Made by a program: the position numbers and the translations under genes | Notes under the pieces: generated by a model | The model's database searches: none | What the model was told of the DNA's origin: nothing | The model's input: only the letters and a program-made list of their open reading frames with translations | NCBI GenBank assembly: GCA_009924985.1 | Contig: RFQL01000006.1 | Coordinates: forward strand, 1-40,106 | Length of the DNA stretch: 40,106 bases | DNA from: Burkholderiaceae bacterium | GTDB lineage: Bacteria; Pseudomonadota; Gammaproteobacteria; Burkholderiales; Burkholderiaceae | Reading direction: 5' to 3' | Part shown: positions 24,478-32,450 of the stretch, in pieces | How positions within the stretch are numbered: position 1 is the stretch's first letter | How the letters are laid out: each line of letters opens with the position of its first letter

Positions 24478-26814
24478 GTGGCGTCACCGGTCACCACATC
24501 GGGTTTGCTAGGCGAGATTTCGTCTCGCAAGCTTGGCTCAAATCCGGTTGGTTTAAGTACAAATCAAGGTGTTATTGCATCTTTGCTGGAGCAATCGAGC
24601 CGGCATCTTTTTGGACCAACCTCTCAGCCTGCGGTCCCACCAAAGCAACAAGTTGTCTCTATCTCGGGCCTTACCGAGAAACTTCATTACCTCAAGCCAG
24701 AGGAAGTAACCCTGATTAAGCGGGCATTTCAGTTTGCCGATGCCGCTCATCTTGGGCAATATCGACATAGTGGTGAGCCCTACATCACCCATCCCGTCTC
24801 TGTTGCCGAGTTGTGCGCTAGTTGGCGACTTGATGCGCAAAGCATCATGGCTGCTTTATTGCATGATGTGATCGAAGATTCTGGTTGCACACAAACGGAT
24901 CTTGTAAACCAATTTGGAGCAAAAGTTGCTGAGCTTGTTGAAGGTTTAACTAAGCTCGATAAATTAGAGTTTCAGAGTCATGCTGAAGCACAAGCTGAGA
25001 GCTTTCGAAAGATGTTTATGGCAATGGCGCGCGATGTTCGTGTGATCTTAGTCAAGCTCGCTGATCGTACTCATAATATGCACACCCTAGATGCTGTCCC
25101 TGCCGAAAAAAGGCGTCGGGTTGCTCTAGAAACGATGGAGATCTATGCACCCATTGCTCATCGTTTGGGCTTGAACCTGATCTATCGTGATTTACAAGAC
25201 GTCAGCTTTAAGCATTCGATGCCCATGCGCTTTCGGGTGATCGAAAAAGCGGTCAAGAAAGCACGCGGTAATCGCCGCGAGATGGTTGATAAGATTTTGC
25301 AGACTGTTCGGATGCAGTTTGCTAAAGCAGGGATTGAAGTAGATCTGCAGGGACGAGAAAAAACCCTCTTTAGTATTTATAACAAGATGCATGCCAAACA
25401 TTTGAGCTTCTCCCAGGTCTTGGATGTGTATGCTTTTCGTGTCACCGTTCATTCTGTGGATGAGAGTTATCGTGCCTTAGGGATATTGCATTTGCTTTAT
25501 AAGCCGATGCCGGGTAAATTTAAGGATTACATCGCCATCCCCAAATTAAATGGCTATCAGTCCTTGCACACCACGTTAGTAGGTCCATCCGGCGTACCCG
25601 TTGAGTTTCAGATACGAACGGCCGATATGCATGCAGTGGCAGAGTCTGGTGTAGCCGCCCATTGGGCCTACAAAGATGGCTCTCCCGAGTTAAGTGAAGT
25701 TCAAAATCGGGCGCACCAATGGCTTCAGTCTCTGGTGGATATTCAAGACAATAGTGGCGACTCACAAGAGTTTTTGGAGCATGTCAAGATTGATTTATTC
25801 CCGGATGCCGTTTATGTGTTTACTCCGAAAGGGCAAATTCGGGCCTTGCCTCGGGGTGCCACCGCACTTGATTTTGCATATTCGATTCATAGTGATTTAG
25901 GTAATACCTGTGTAGCGGTCAAGATCAATAATTTGCAATTACCACTCAGAACTGAACTCAAGAACGGTGACATTGTAGAAGTGATTAATTCGACCTCATC
26001 GCAACCTAACCCAGGCTGGCTGGAGTTTGTTCGCACCGGTAAAGCGCGTGCTGCGATTCGTCATTCATTAAAGACCAAGCACTATGCAGAGGCTCTGCAA
26101 CTCGGTGAGCGATTATTGGCGAGCGCCTTACGACAACATGGGGTTGATGCAGGCTTATTGGTGCCTGAGTTATGGGAGAAATTGCTGCATTGGACTGGTG
26201 ATAAAACGCGTGAAGAGGTGTGTGTGAACATTGTGCTTGGGCGCAGAACGGCACAGGAACTTGCTACGCGTTTAAAGATTTTGATTGGGGAAGAGACCGG
26301 TTCAGAACAAATGCGACTCGGTACAGGAGATTGGAGTACCTTGCACAATGAGCCTCAAGGACAGGCAATTGTGGTGGATGGTCGTGAAGGGATGTCAGTA
26401 AGCTTTCAAAGCTGTTGCCATCCCATTCCGGGAGATGACATCATCGGCTACCTTGGTAAGGGTGAGGGCCTACAAATTCATACGCAGGATTGCAAAGTAG
26501 CTTTTCGGATGCTTTCAAAAGATAGTGATAAGTGGGTGGGTGTACAGTGGAGTAAAGACACAAATCGGGAATTTGATGTCGCCATCATCATTGATACTAA
26601 GCAAGGAAAGGGTGTGCTAGCAAAAGTTGCCAGCAGTATCACGTCAGCTGATTCGAACATCTTAAACGTTTCGATGGACGATAAGTACAAAGAAGACTCG
26701 GTGACAATGCGCTTCACGATTCAGGTTTCTAATCGCCTGCACTTATCCCGAGTATTAAGAGGTCTGCGCTCTAACTCGGATGTATTCAGAGTGATTCGTA
26801 ATCGTAGTTCCTAA
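24478..26814 (+). CDS. spoT: Bifunctional (p)ppGpp synthetase/hydrolase (RSH)
   Basis: Stringent-response enzyme, 778 aa. Order: an N-terminal extension of about 60 residues; HD hydrolase domain with ITHPVSVAEL and LHDVIED (H129, D130); synthetase domain with GREKTLFSIYNKM, MPGKFKDYIAIPKLNGYQSLHT and EFQIRTADMHAVAESGVAAHWAYK; a TGS domain starting VYVFTPKGQIRALPRGATALDFAY; a helical/zinc-finger-like region with SCCHPIPGD; and a C-terminal ACT domain. The intact HD site and the KFKD motif of the basic xKD type, rather than the acidic motif of RelA, indicate both activities. The start is GTG at 24478 with GGAGG 7-8 nt upstream. Confidence 0.95.
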   Translation: MASPVTTSGLLGEISSRKLGSNPVGLSTNQGVIASLLEQSSRHLFGPTSQPAVPPKQQVVSISGLTEKLHYLKPEEVTLIKRAFQFADAAHLGQYRHSGEPYITHPVSVAELCASWRLDAQSIMAALLHDVIEDSGCTQTDLVNQFGAKVAELVEGLTKLDKLEFQSHAEAQAESFRKMFMAMARDVRVILVKLADRTHNMHTLDAVPAEKRRRVALETMEIYAPIAHRLGLNLIYRDLQDVSFKHSMPMRFRVIEKAVKKARGNRREMVDKILQTVRMQFAKAGIEVDLQGREKTLFSIYNKMHAKHLSFSQVLDVYAFRVTVHSVDESYRALGILHLLYKPMPGKFKDYIAIPKLNGYQSLHTTLVGPSGVPVEFQIRTADMHAVAESGVAAHWAYKDGSPELSEVQNRAHQWLQSLVDIQDNSGDSQEFLEHVKIDLFPDAVYVFTPKGQIRALPRGATALDFAYSIHSDLGNTCVAVKINNLQLPLRTELKNGDIVEVINSTSSQPNPGWLEFVRTGKARAAIRHSLKTKHYAEALQLGERLLASALRQHGVDAGLLVPELWEKLLHWTGDKTREEVCVNIVLGRRTAQELATRLKILIGEETGSEQMRLGTGDWSTLHNEPQGQAIVVDGREGMSVSFQSCCHPIPGDDIIGYLGKGEGLQIHTQDCKVAFRMLSKDSDKWVGVQWSKDTNREFDVAIIIDTKQGKGVLAKVASSITSADSNILNVSMDDKYKEDSVTMRFTIQVSNRLHLSRVLRGLRSNSDVFRVIRNRSS

Positions 26815-26823
26815 GTCGGACGA

Positions 26824-27318
26824 CTAAAGCTCGTCGTAATTCACTGCAACAATATCAATCTCTTTAGGCCCTGCGGGGGTTTGTATTTTGACCGTATCCC
26901 CAACCTTTGCCTTGATGAGTGCCTTGGCGATCGGCGAGACCCAGCTCACATAGCCTCGTTCAAGATCTACTTCATCAACCCCAACAATCCGAATAGTGAT
27001 CTCGGTACCCTCGGAATCGCTGTATTGAACAGTAGCACCAAAGAATATTTGCTCGGGATCGCCGCCATTAGCAATTCGATCGGAGTTGTTGACCACTACG
27101 GCATTTTCGAGACGCTGATTTAAGAAACGAATACGGCGATCAATCTCGCGCAAGCGCTTTTTGCCATAGATATAGTCCCCATTTTCGGAACGATCACCAT
27201 TGGATGCAGCCCAATGTACAACTTGCACAATCTCAGGGCGCTCTTGATCCAAAAGTTGTAATAACTCCGTTTTCAGGGCTTGATGTCCTATGGGAGTAAT
27301 GTAGTTCTTCTTATCCAT
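26824..27318 (-). CDS. greB: Transcription elongation factor GreB
   Basis: Stimulates RNA cleavage by backtracked RNA polymerase. 164 aa: an N-terminal coiled-coil with the acidic tip region (ASNGDRSENGDYIYGKKRLREIDRRIRFL) and a C-terminal FKBP-like domain (FFGATVQYSD, YVSWVSPIAKALIKAKVGDTVKIQTPAGPKEIDI). The basic, longer loop and ENGDYIYGKKRLREIDRR favour GreB over GreA. It converges on spoT with 9 bp between stops and is divergent from tRNA-Arg, whose first base is 20 nt from its ATG. Confidence 0.95.
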   Translation of the reverse strand: MDKKNYITPIGHQALKTELLQLLDQERPEIVQVVHWAASNGDRSENGDYIYGKKRLREIDRRIRFLNQRLENAVVVNNSDRIANGGDPEQIFFGATVQYSDSEGTEITIRIVGVDEVDLERGYVSWVSPIAKALIKAKVGDTVKIQTPAGPKEIDIVAVNYDEL

Positions 27319-27337
27319 GGCAATAATTCTGCCTCAT

Positions 27338-27414
27338 GCGGCTGTAGCTCAGTTGGATAGAGTACTTGGCTACGAACCAAGGGGTCGTGGGTTCGAATCC
27401 TGCCAGCCGCGCCA
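27338..27414 (+). tRNA. tRNA-Arg (anticodon ACG), CCA encoded
   Basis: 77 nt including CCA. Acceptor GCGGCTG pairs with CAGCCGC, then G and CCA. D-arm GCTC-AGTTGGATA-GAGT; anticodon stem CTTGG/CCAAG with loop CTACGAA, giving ACG (A34 normally edited to inosine); T-arm GTGGG-TTCGAAT-CCTGC. Its promoter must lie in the 19-bp gap to greB and inside the greB 5' end. Confidence 0.97.
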
Positions 27415-27425
27415 TATTCCTCACT

Positions 27426-27445
27426 TTTGCCCCTTAATGGGCAAA
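27426..27445 (+). terminator. Hairpin downstream of tRNA-Arg, possible terminator
   Basis: TTTGCCC (27426-27432) and GGGCAAA (27439-27445) form a 7-bp stem with a 6-nt loop, 11 nt after tRNA-Arg. No T-run follows, so it may be a weak or Rho-assisted end, or a processing signal. Confidence 0.4.
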
Positions 27446-27505
27446 TGCCACAGTGCCTAAATTGTTTGCTTTAATGCTAATTAAGAAGCTTAATTTTAAA
27501 ATCAT

Positions 27506-27529
27506 CACGTTATACAGGTCATAAGCGTG
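27506..27529. promoter_or_regulatory. Imperfect inverted repeat upstream of the SDR gene
   Basis: CACGTTAT (27506-27513) faces ATAA-G-CGTG (27521-27529) across a 7-nt spacer: eight pairs with one unpaired G. It sits in an AT-rich stretch about 48 nt before the SDR start and could be an operator or lie around a promoter; a TTATAC is embedded in it. A clear AAGGAG follows at 27566-27571 for the SDR. Confidence 0.3.
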
Positions 27530-27576
27530 AAAAATTATTTTCATAATAATCAATTGAAATTACCCAAGGAGACGAA

Positions 27577-28362
27577 ATGGATTTAGGCGTAAAGGGAAAA
27601 ACAGCACTGGTTCTTGCATCAAGCCGAGGACTCGGTCAAGCCATGGCTGTTGCCTTGGCACGTGAGGGAGTGAAGGTCGCAGTAACCGGTCGCAATGCCG
27701 AAGGTCTCCAGCAGACTGTGCAGATGATCGAGGCTATGGGTGGAAAAGCCTTAGCCTTAAATTGGGATTTAGCAAATCTTGATTCTGTTGATAACCATAT
27801 TCAACAAGTCGAGTCCCAGTTGGGGCCCATTGATATCTTGATTAACAATACCGGTGGCCCGCCCCCTACATCTGCTACTGGGCAGGATCCACAGTTATGG
27901 CAAAAAAGTTTTAATGAGATGGTCTTATCCCTGATGGCCATTACAGACCGAGTATTACCAGGTATGCGTGAACGTAAGTGGGGTAGAGTAATTACCAGCA
28001 CGACCTCGGGTGCAATTGTGCCAATCAAAAATTTAGCAATCTCTAACACTTTGCGTGCTGCATTATTGGCATGGTCAAAGACCTTGGCGGCTGAGGTAGC
28101 TGCAGAGGGGGTTACTGTCAATGTTGTGATGCCAGGCCGTGTTGCAACTGATCGATTGCGTCAATTGGATGAAGCACGTGCGAAGCGCGAAAACATTAGC
28201 TATGAACAAGTTGTGAACGCAAGTCTTAAAACCATTCCCATGGGACGTTATGGTGATCCTAAGGAGTACGGCGACACGGTCGCGTTCTTGGCAAGTGCTA
28301 ACGCGTCCTATATCACTGGATCGGTCATCCGCATTGATGGTGGCCAAGTGCCGAGTATTTAA
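27577..28362 (+). CDS. SDR-family oxidoreductase with non-canonical active site
   Basis: A 261-aa short-chain dehydrogenase/reductase fold protein. The cofactor loop reads ASSRGLGQ instead of TGxxxGxG, and NNTGGPPP replaces the usual NNAG. The catalytic serine region (STTSG) is present, but where Tyr-x-x-x-Lys is expected 12 and 16 residues on, the sequence is NLAISNTLRAALLAWSK, giving Ser and Arg at those positions. This fits a known subgroup of beta-ketoacyl-reductase-like SDRs that deviate in both motifs. The C-terminus SYITGSVIRIDGGQVPSI is standard SDR. The substrate is unknown and activity as a normal reductase is doubtful. It has a strong AAGGAG site and ends 5 nt before the FtsX-type permease gene, so the two are probably cotranscribed. 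Confidence 0.9.
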   Translation: MDLGVKGKTALVLASSRGLGQAMAVALAREGVKVAVTGRNAEGLQQTVQMIEAMGGKALALNWDLANLDSVDNHIQQVESQLGPIDILINNTGGPPPTSATGQDPQLWQKSFNEMVLSLMAITDRVLPGMRERKWGRVITSTTSGAIVPIKNLAISNTLRAALLAWSKTLAAEVAAEGVTVNVVMPGRVATDRLRQLDEARAKRENISYEQVVNASLKTIPMGRYGDPKEYGDTVAFLASANASYITGSVIRIDGGQVPSI

Positions 28363-28367
28363 TCACT

Positions 28368-30875
28368 ATGCTCAGGTTCACCAAGGAGCTACGCGCAAAA
28401 GAGCTCCTTTGGCTTTTCATAGCTCTCGTTTTATCGGTTGCCGCATTATCTAGTGTCAGTTTTCTAGCCGACCGTTTACAACGTAGTTTTGAGATCGATG
28501 GGCGTACTTTACTTGCCTCTGATTTGTTGATAGCTGCAGATCAGCCCATTGCCACTCAACTCATTGAGGAAGCAAATACAAAGAAATTAGGAATAGCACA
28601 AACCATCGTGTTTCCTAGTATGGTGAGCCATGGTAGCGAAAGTAAATTAAGTTCGCTCAAGGCAGTTAGTAATGCATATCCACTGCGCGGCAAGTTGCAA
28701 ATCAGTCGTCAAGATGTACGCAGTAATAATAAAAATTATTCTGTGCTTGAGGTCACTGGGATGCCACCCAAAAATACGGTTTGGGTAGACCCCGCTGTAT
28801 TAATTTCTTTGCAGGCTAAGATTGGGGATCGTCTAACCATCGGGGATCGTCAATTTCAGATTGATGCTGTGATTGTTCGTGAGCTTGATCGCGGCGCTGC
28901 ATTTATGAATTTTGCGCCCCGCGTAATGATTTCTTTAGATGATTTAGCAAGCACAGGTCTAATCGGCTTTGGAAGCCGAGTTACCTATCGTCTATTACTT
29001 TCTGGGAGTGATGCTCAAATAAAGTCTTATCAAAACTGGGCCACCCGCTTAATCGAACAGCAAAAACTACGAGGTCTGCGTATAGAGTCTTTAGAGAACG
29101 CACAACCGGTGATGCGTAAGACCTTAGAACGCGCTGAACGATTTTTATCGATTGTTGCTTTGATGACCGCTCTCATTTGTGCCCTTGCAATTGCGTTGGC
29201 GGCGCGTCGATATGTATTAAAACAAGCAGATATCAGTGCGGTCTGGAAATGCTTTGGTGCCAGTCAAGGCATGATTTTGCGCAGACAACTCTATCTACTC
29301 GCTATTATTGGACTGGCAGCTAGCTTTTTGGGAGCGGCGATCGGTTGGTTTGCGCAAGAAAGTTTGATGCAATTACTCGGAAGCTTAATTCGGGGCAGTC
29401 TTCCAGCGCCATCCATTTGGCCTATGGTTTGGAGCATTATTTTTGCACTTTTACTGTTAATGGGTTTTGCAGGCCCGCCCATAGTCACTTTAAGTCAGAT
29501 ATCACCCTTGCGTTTAGTGCGACGCGAGTTCGGTAAGGTACCGTTTACTGCTCAGTCTATGGCTGTTTTTGGCCTCATCAGTTGCTTAGCATTAATCTTT
29601 TGGGCAACGCGTGATTGGAAGTTGCTGCTGTGGGTTACCATCTGTTTTGGTGCTGGAGCAATCCTCTTTGCGGCCTTAGCTTACCTAGGTCTTTGGAGTT
29701 TAGGGCGATTTGCGCAATCAAGCCAGTTGGCTAATATTGGCTTTGCACTTCGTTTTGCCATTAGCGCACAGTCGCGGCGGGCTGCCTTTGCAATGATTCA
29801 GGTGAGCTCACTGGCGCTGGCAATCATGGCACTGCTTTTGATCTTTCTGCTGCGACAAGATTTATTACAGAGCTGGCAAGCTAATGTGCCGGTCGATGCG
29901 CCTAATCGATTTCTCATTAATATTCAAAATGACCAGAGACAAGCGGTGCGGCAGGTGCTAGATAGTGGCGGGGTAGGTCAGGTGCAGTTGTATCCCATGG
30001 TACGAGGTAGACTCACGCAAATTAATGGGCGTGAGGTCATGCCCGATCAGTACCAATCTGATAATGCCAAGCGCTTGGTTGATCGGGAGTTTAATTTATC
30101 GTATACGTCTATTTTTCCAGAAGATAATCAATTGGTATCAGGGCGATGGTTTGGTGATGATGGCAAACCGCAGATTTCAATAGAAAGCGGAATTGCAAAA
30201 ACCTTGGGACTAGGCTTGGGCGATCAAATGAGCTTTGATGTTGCAGGACAAACGATTACAGGCCCCATCACATCAATGCGTAAATTAGATTGGGGATCCA
30301 TGCAGGTTAATTTCTTTGTCATTTTTCCACCAGAGGCCTTAAAGAGTTTTCCTCAATCCTGGATTACATCGTATCACCAAGCAAAGAATTTAGACTCTTT
30401 GGATATTCAATTGGCGCAACGATATCCAAATCTAACGATTGTTGATATTGATAATTCTTTACGGCAAATTCAAGAAGTCTTAAATCGCTTAGCAAATGCA
30501 CTTGGCCTGTTACTAGCCTTTACCCTTTGTGCTGCCGTTTTGGTTCTATTTGCAGTTCTTGGCTCAACCCAGGATGATCGGTTTCGAGACGCTGCCTTAT
30601 TAAAAGCAATGGGCACCTCCAAAAAAACCTTGAGTCAATTAGTATTTATGGAACTTGCAACCATTGGTTTGCTGTCAGGGCTTCTTGGGGGCCTTGCAGC
30701 GAGTGTGAGCACATGGGCTTTAGGACGCTACCTCCTCGAAATCGAGTTTTACTCGTTTGCGAGTGCGATTATTCTAGGAATGTTGATTGGGCTACTCGTT
30801 AGTCTGATTGCAGGCGTTCAGTTACATCGCAAAATACAAAGTGCTAGCACGATGGAGTGTTTGCGCGCAGCGTAA
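28368..30875 (+). CDS. FtsX-family ABC transporter permease (YbbP-like)
   Basis: An 835-aa inner-membrane protein. Layout: one N-terminal transmembrane helix (near residues 14-33), a large extracytoplasmic domain (about 35-240), three helices about 255-370, two more around 395-450, a helix near 475-495, a second extracytoplasmic domain (about 500-700), and a C-terminal FtsX three-helix unit (about 705-830). This duplicated FtsX/MacB-PCD arrangement is that of YbbP-like permeases, which in other bacteria pair with a YbbA-type ATPase in lipid or lipoprotein-related export. No ATPase gene adjoins it here: the upstream neighbour is an SDR and the downstream gene is convergent, abutting at 30875/30876. 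Confidence 0.9.
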   Translation: MLRFTKELRAKELLWLFIALVLSVAALSSVSFLADRLQRSFEIDGRTLLASDLLIAADQPIATQLIEEANTKKLGIAQTIVFPSMVSHGSESKLSSLKAVSNAYPLRGKLQISRQDVRSNNKNYSVLEVTGMPPKNTVWVDPAVLISLQAKIGDRLTIGDRQFQIDAVIVRELDRGAAFMNFAPRVMISLDDLASTGLIGFGSRVTYRLLLSGSDAQIKSYQNWATRLIEQQKLRGLRIESLENAQPVMRKTLERAERFLSIVALMTALICALAIALAARRYVLKQADISAVWKCFGASQGMILRRQLYLLAIIGLAASFLGAAIGWFAQESLMQLLGSLIRGSLPAPSIWPMVWSIIFALLLLMGFAGPPIVTLSQISPLRLVRREFGKVPFTAQSMAVFGLISCLALIFWATRDWKLLLWVTICFGAGAILFAALAYLGLWSLGRFAQSSQLANIGFALRFAISAQSRRAAFAMIQVSSLALAIMALLLIFLLRQDLLQSWQANVPVDAPNRFLINIQNDQRQAVRQVLDSGGVGQVQLYPMVRGRLTQINGREVMPDQYQSDNAKRLVDREFNLSYTSIFPEDNQLVSGRWFGDDGKPQISIESGIAKTLGLGLGDQMSFDVAGQTITGPITSMRKLDWGSMQVNFFVIFPPEALKSFPQSWITSYHQAKNLDSLDIQLAQRYPNLTIVDIDNSLRQIQEVLNRLANALGLLLAFTLCAAVLVLFAVLGSTQDDRFRDAALLKAMGTSKKTLSQLVFMELATIGLLSGLLGGLAASVSTWALGRYLLEIEFYSFASAIILGMLIGLLVSLIAGVQLHRKIQSASTMECLRAA

Positions 30876-31415
30876 TCAGGTTTTAGTGAGCCCCTCTTTG
30901 TTTGGATATCTCGGCAGTTCAACTAGCTTTGTTCCGGCTATTCGGTCTGGTAACCCTTGGCGATTTTTGCGATCAATGTAAATGGTTAGTGGCCATAAAA
31001 AAAGAGACACTACAAACAATACGCTAATGATTTGCCAACCTCGTAATGGATAGGCAGTATGAATAACTAAGCAGGGCACTATCCAAAGTGAACCATAGAC
31101 GTAACGCCAGAAGGCCTGCTTTTTCTCGGGACGATAGCCATCCTCTGTGATGAGTTGTATGCGCCACGTTTGCATTGCAAGAGTTTGTCCATTGCGGCGC
31201 CAATACCAGGTGAAGTAGAAAGCTAGCACCCCGTAGAGATAAAAAAAAGTTAGCCAACTTGGTATCGTTATACCAAAGATAATGCCAATCATGAGATTGG
31301 GTACTAAGAAAGTGAAAGCAAGAACCCCTAAGAGGATTAATTGTTCGTAGAGATTACAAGAGACTCTTCGCCAAAATCGAGGCGAGGGTAAAGCTTTAAG
31401 TTCACTAGGGTTCAT
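30876..31415 (-). CDS. RDD family membrane protein
   Basis: 179 aa from ATG 31415 (MNPSELKALPSPRFWRRVSC); a longer frame to 31523 would run into the upstream gene. FWRRVSCNLYEQLILLGVLAF is the degenerate first RDD helix of the betaproteobacterial type. Further hydrophobic segments and the QTLAMQTWRIQLI element typical of RDD proteins follow. The function is unknown; some RDD proteins have been linked to ion exchange, which cannot be assumed here. It starts 10 nt after the DUF3106 gene and is the last gene of the sigma-factor operon. Its stop abuts the convergent FtsX gene. Confidence 0.85.
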   Translation of the reverse strand: MNPSELKALPSPRFWRRVSCNLYEQLILLGVLAFTFLVPNLMIGIIFGITIPSWLTFFYLYGVLAFYFTWYWRRNGQTLAMQTWRIQLITEDGYRPEKKQAFWRYVYGSLWIVPCLVIHTAYPLRGWQIISVLFVVSLFLWPLTIYIDRKNRQGLPDRIAGTKLVELPRYPNKEGLTKT

Positions 31416-31425
31416 GCCCCCCAGT

Positions 31426-31971
31426 TTATTTGATTGCAGGATTTGATGAAGGACTGCTGCTATTAAGTGCTGGACGTGGTTGTATTGCAGGCGAGGTAAC
31501 CGCTCCACTTTTTTTCTGGGCACGCTCTTGCTGAGCTAATTTTTGTTTTTCTTCTTCGCTAAGTTGCTGATAAGACTCCCACGCTGCCTTTTTTTGCTCT
31601 GACGGGAATTGCAAGCTAGATAAATAATTGTCGCGCGCCATCCGCCGATTTTTTTGGGGAAGTTTTGACCATTCTGACATACGCCCTTGAAGACGCTCTT
31701 GATCAGCTGCGCTCATGGTGGGGTAGCGACCTGCTACCTTTAACCATTTCATTTTTCTACTTTGACTAAAGGTAGACCAGTCGGATTCTAAAGAAGCGAG
31801 AACAGCTTGCTGGAGCGGGCTTAAATTTTCCCAATCCAATTTCGATGCCTGCTTATTTGGCTGAGACTCTTTAGATGGGAGCTTAGTAACAGGCTCTTGC
31901 GAGAAAGCAGAAGTGGGTAAAACGTAGACTAGTAAAGCAAAAATACTGAATGAGAGGGCTGCTTTATTCAT
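31426..31971 (-). CDS. DUF3106 domain protein, exported
   Basis: 181 aa. A Sec-type signal peptide with likely cleavage after TSAFS or nearby (residues about 1-24) precedes a Lys/Gln-rich linker. Then comes the DUF3106 core (about 45-150): WENLSPLQQAVLASLESDW, WLKVAGRYPTMSAADQERLQGRMSEWSKLP and AWESYQQLSEEEKQKLA. These are charged, Trp-punctuated helices that recall periplasmic helical-hairpin sensors of the Spy/CnrX kind, though I cannot show homology. The tail is Pro/Ser rich. The function is uncharacterised. It lies 2 nt after the DUF3619 gene. Confidence 0.88.
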   Translation of the reverse strand: MNKAALSFSIFALLVYVLPTSAFSQEPVTKLPSKESQPNKQASKLDWENLSPLQQAVLASLESDWSTFSQSRKMKWLKVAGRYPTMSAADQERLQGRMSEWSKLPQKNRRMARDNYLSSLQFPSEQKKAAWESYQQLSEEEKQKLAQQERAQKKSGAVTSPAIQPRPALNSSSPSSNPAIK

Positions 31972-31973
31972 CG

Positions 31974-32450
31974 CTAAATCTTGTCGTTTTCCGCTTTTTG
32001 CTCTTCTGGCTCTGGCTTAGCAAGGGTCTTCATTTTTAGATAGGCCATATAACCATTATCTGCAAATGCGCTCGGAGGAACATCGTCGGTTAACAGTGCA
32101 ATATCTACGGTGGCAATATCTTTGATGCGAAGATCTTCTTGCCATTCAACAATGGCGATAAGGCCTAGCACGACAACAGCAAGGGGAATAAGCCATGTGG
32201 CAAATGACCACATAGGATTACCAAAGCGCGGCGCATCGAAGTGATGGCCAGCGCCAGCCATTTGTCGGTCCAGAATGAGATTGGGCTCTTGCTTAACATG
32301 ACTCATTGCTAGAGTTCGTGATTGCAACAATCGATCTTGAAGATTGCCATCAAGCTGCTGGCTTTGGGTATCCAGAAGATTGGCAACACGTTTACCAAAC
32401 TGATCCTCAATGGACGGGGTATGCATTTGATGGTTTACTTTCGTATTCAC
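31974..32450 (-). CDS. DUF3619 family single-pass membrane protein (candidate anti-sigma)
   Basis: 158 aa from GTG 32450. That GTG overlaps the sigma-factor TGA as GTGA, and AAGGA lies about 8 nt upstream, so translation is probably coupled. A later ATG at 32426 is an alternative. Residues about 13-60 are a predicted cytoplasmic helical region (IEDQFGKRVANLLDTQSQQL), one transmembrane helix lies near 90-112 (ATWLIPLAVVVLGLIAIVEW), and a short extracytoplasmic part with DIALLTDDVPPSAFADNGYMAYL follows. The topology and its place right behind a sigma gene are what a membrane anti-sigma factor would show. That role is inference; the family has no established function that I know of. Confidence 0.86.
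   Translation of the reverse strand: MNTKVNHQMHTPSIEDQFGKRVANLLDTQSQQLDGNLQDRLLQSRTLAMSHVKQEPNLILDRQMAGAGHHFDAPRFGNPMWSFATWLIPLAVVVLGLIAIVEWQEDLRIKDIATVDIALLTDDVPPSAFADNGYMAYLKMKTLAKPEPEEQKAENDKI

Noticed and set aside
25510-25530. KFKD instead of RxKD in the RSH synthetase domain
   Set aside because: A conservative change that I believe is common in this lineage; it still fits the bifunctional class rather than RelA.
31416-31523. Longer N-terminus for the RDD protein
   Set aside because: It would overlap the DUF3106 gene by about 98 nt and adds non-family sequence; ATG 31415 gives the normal start.
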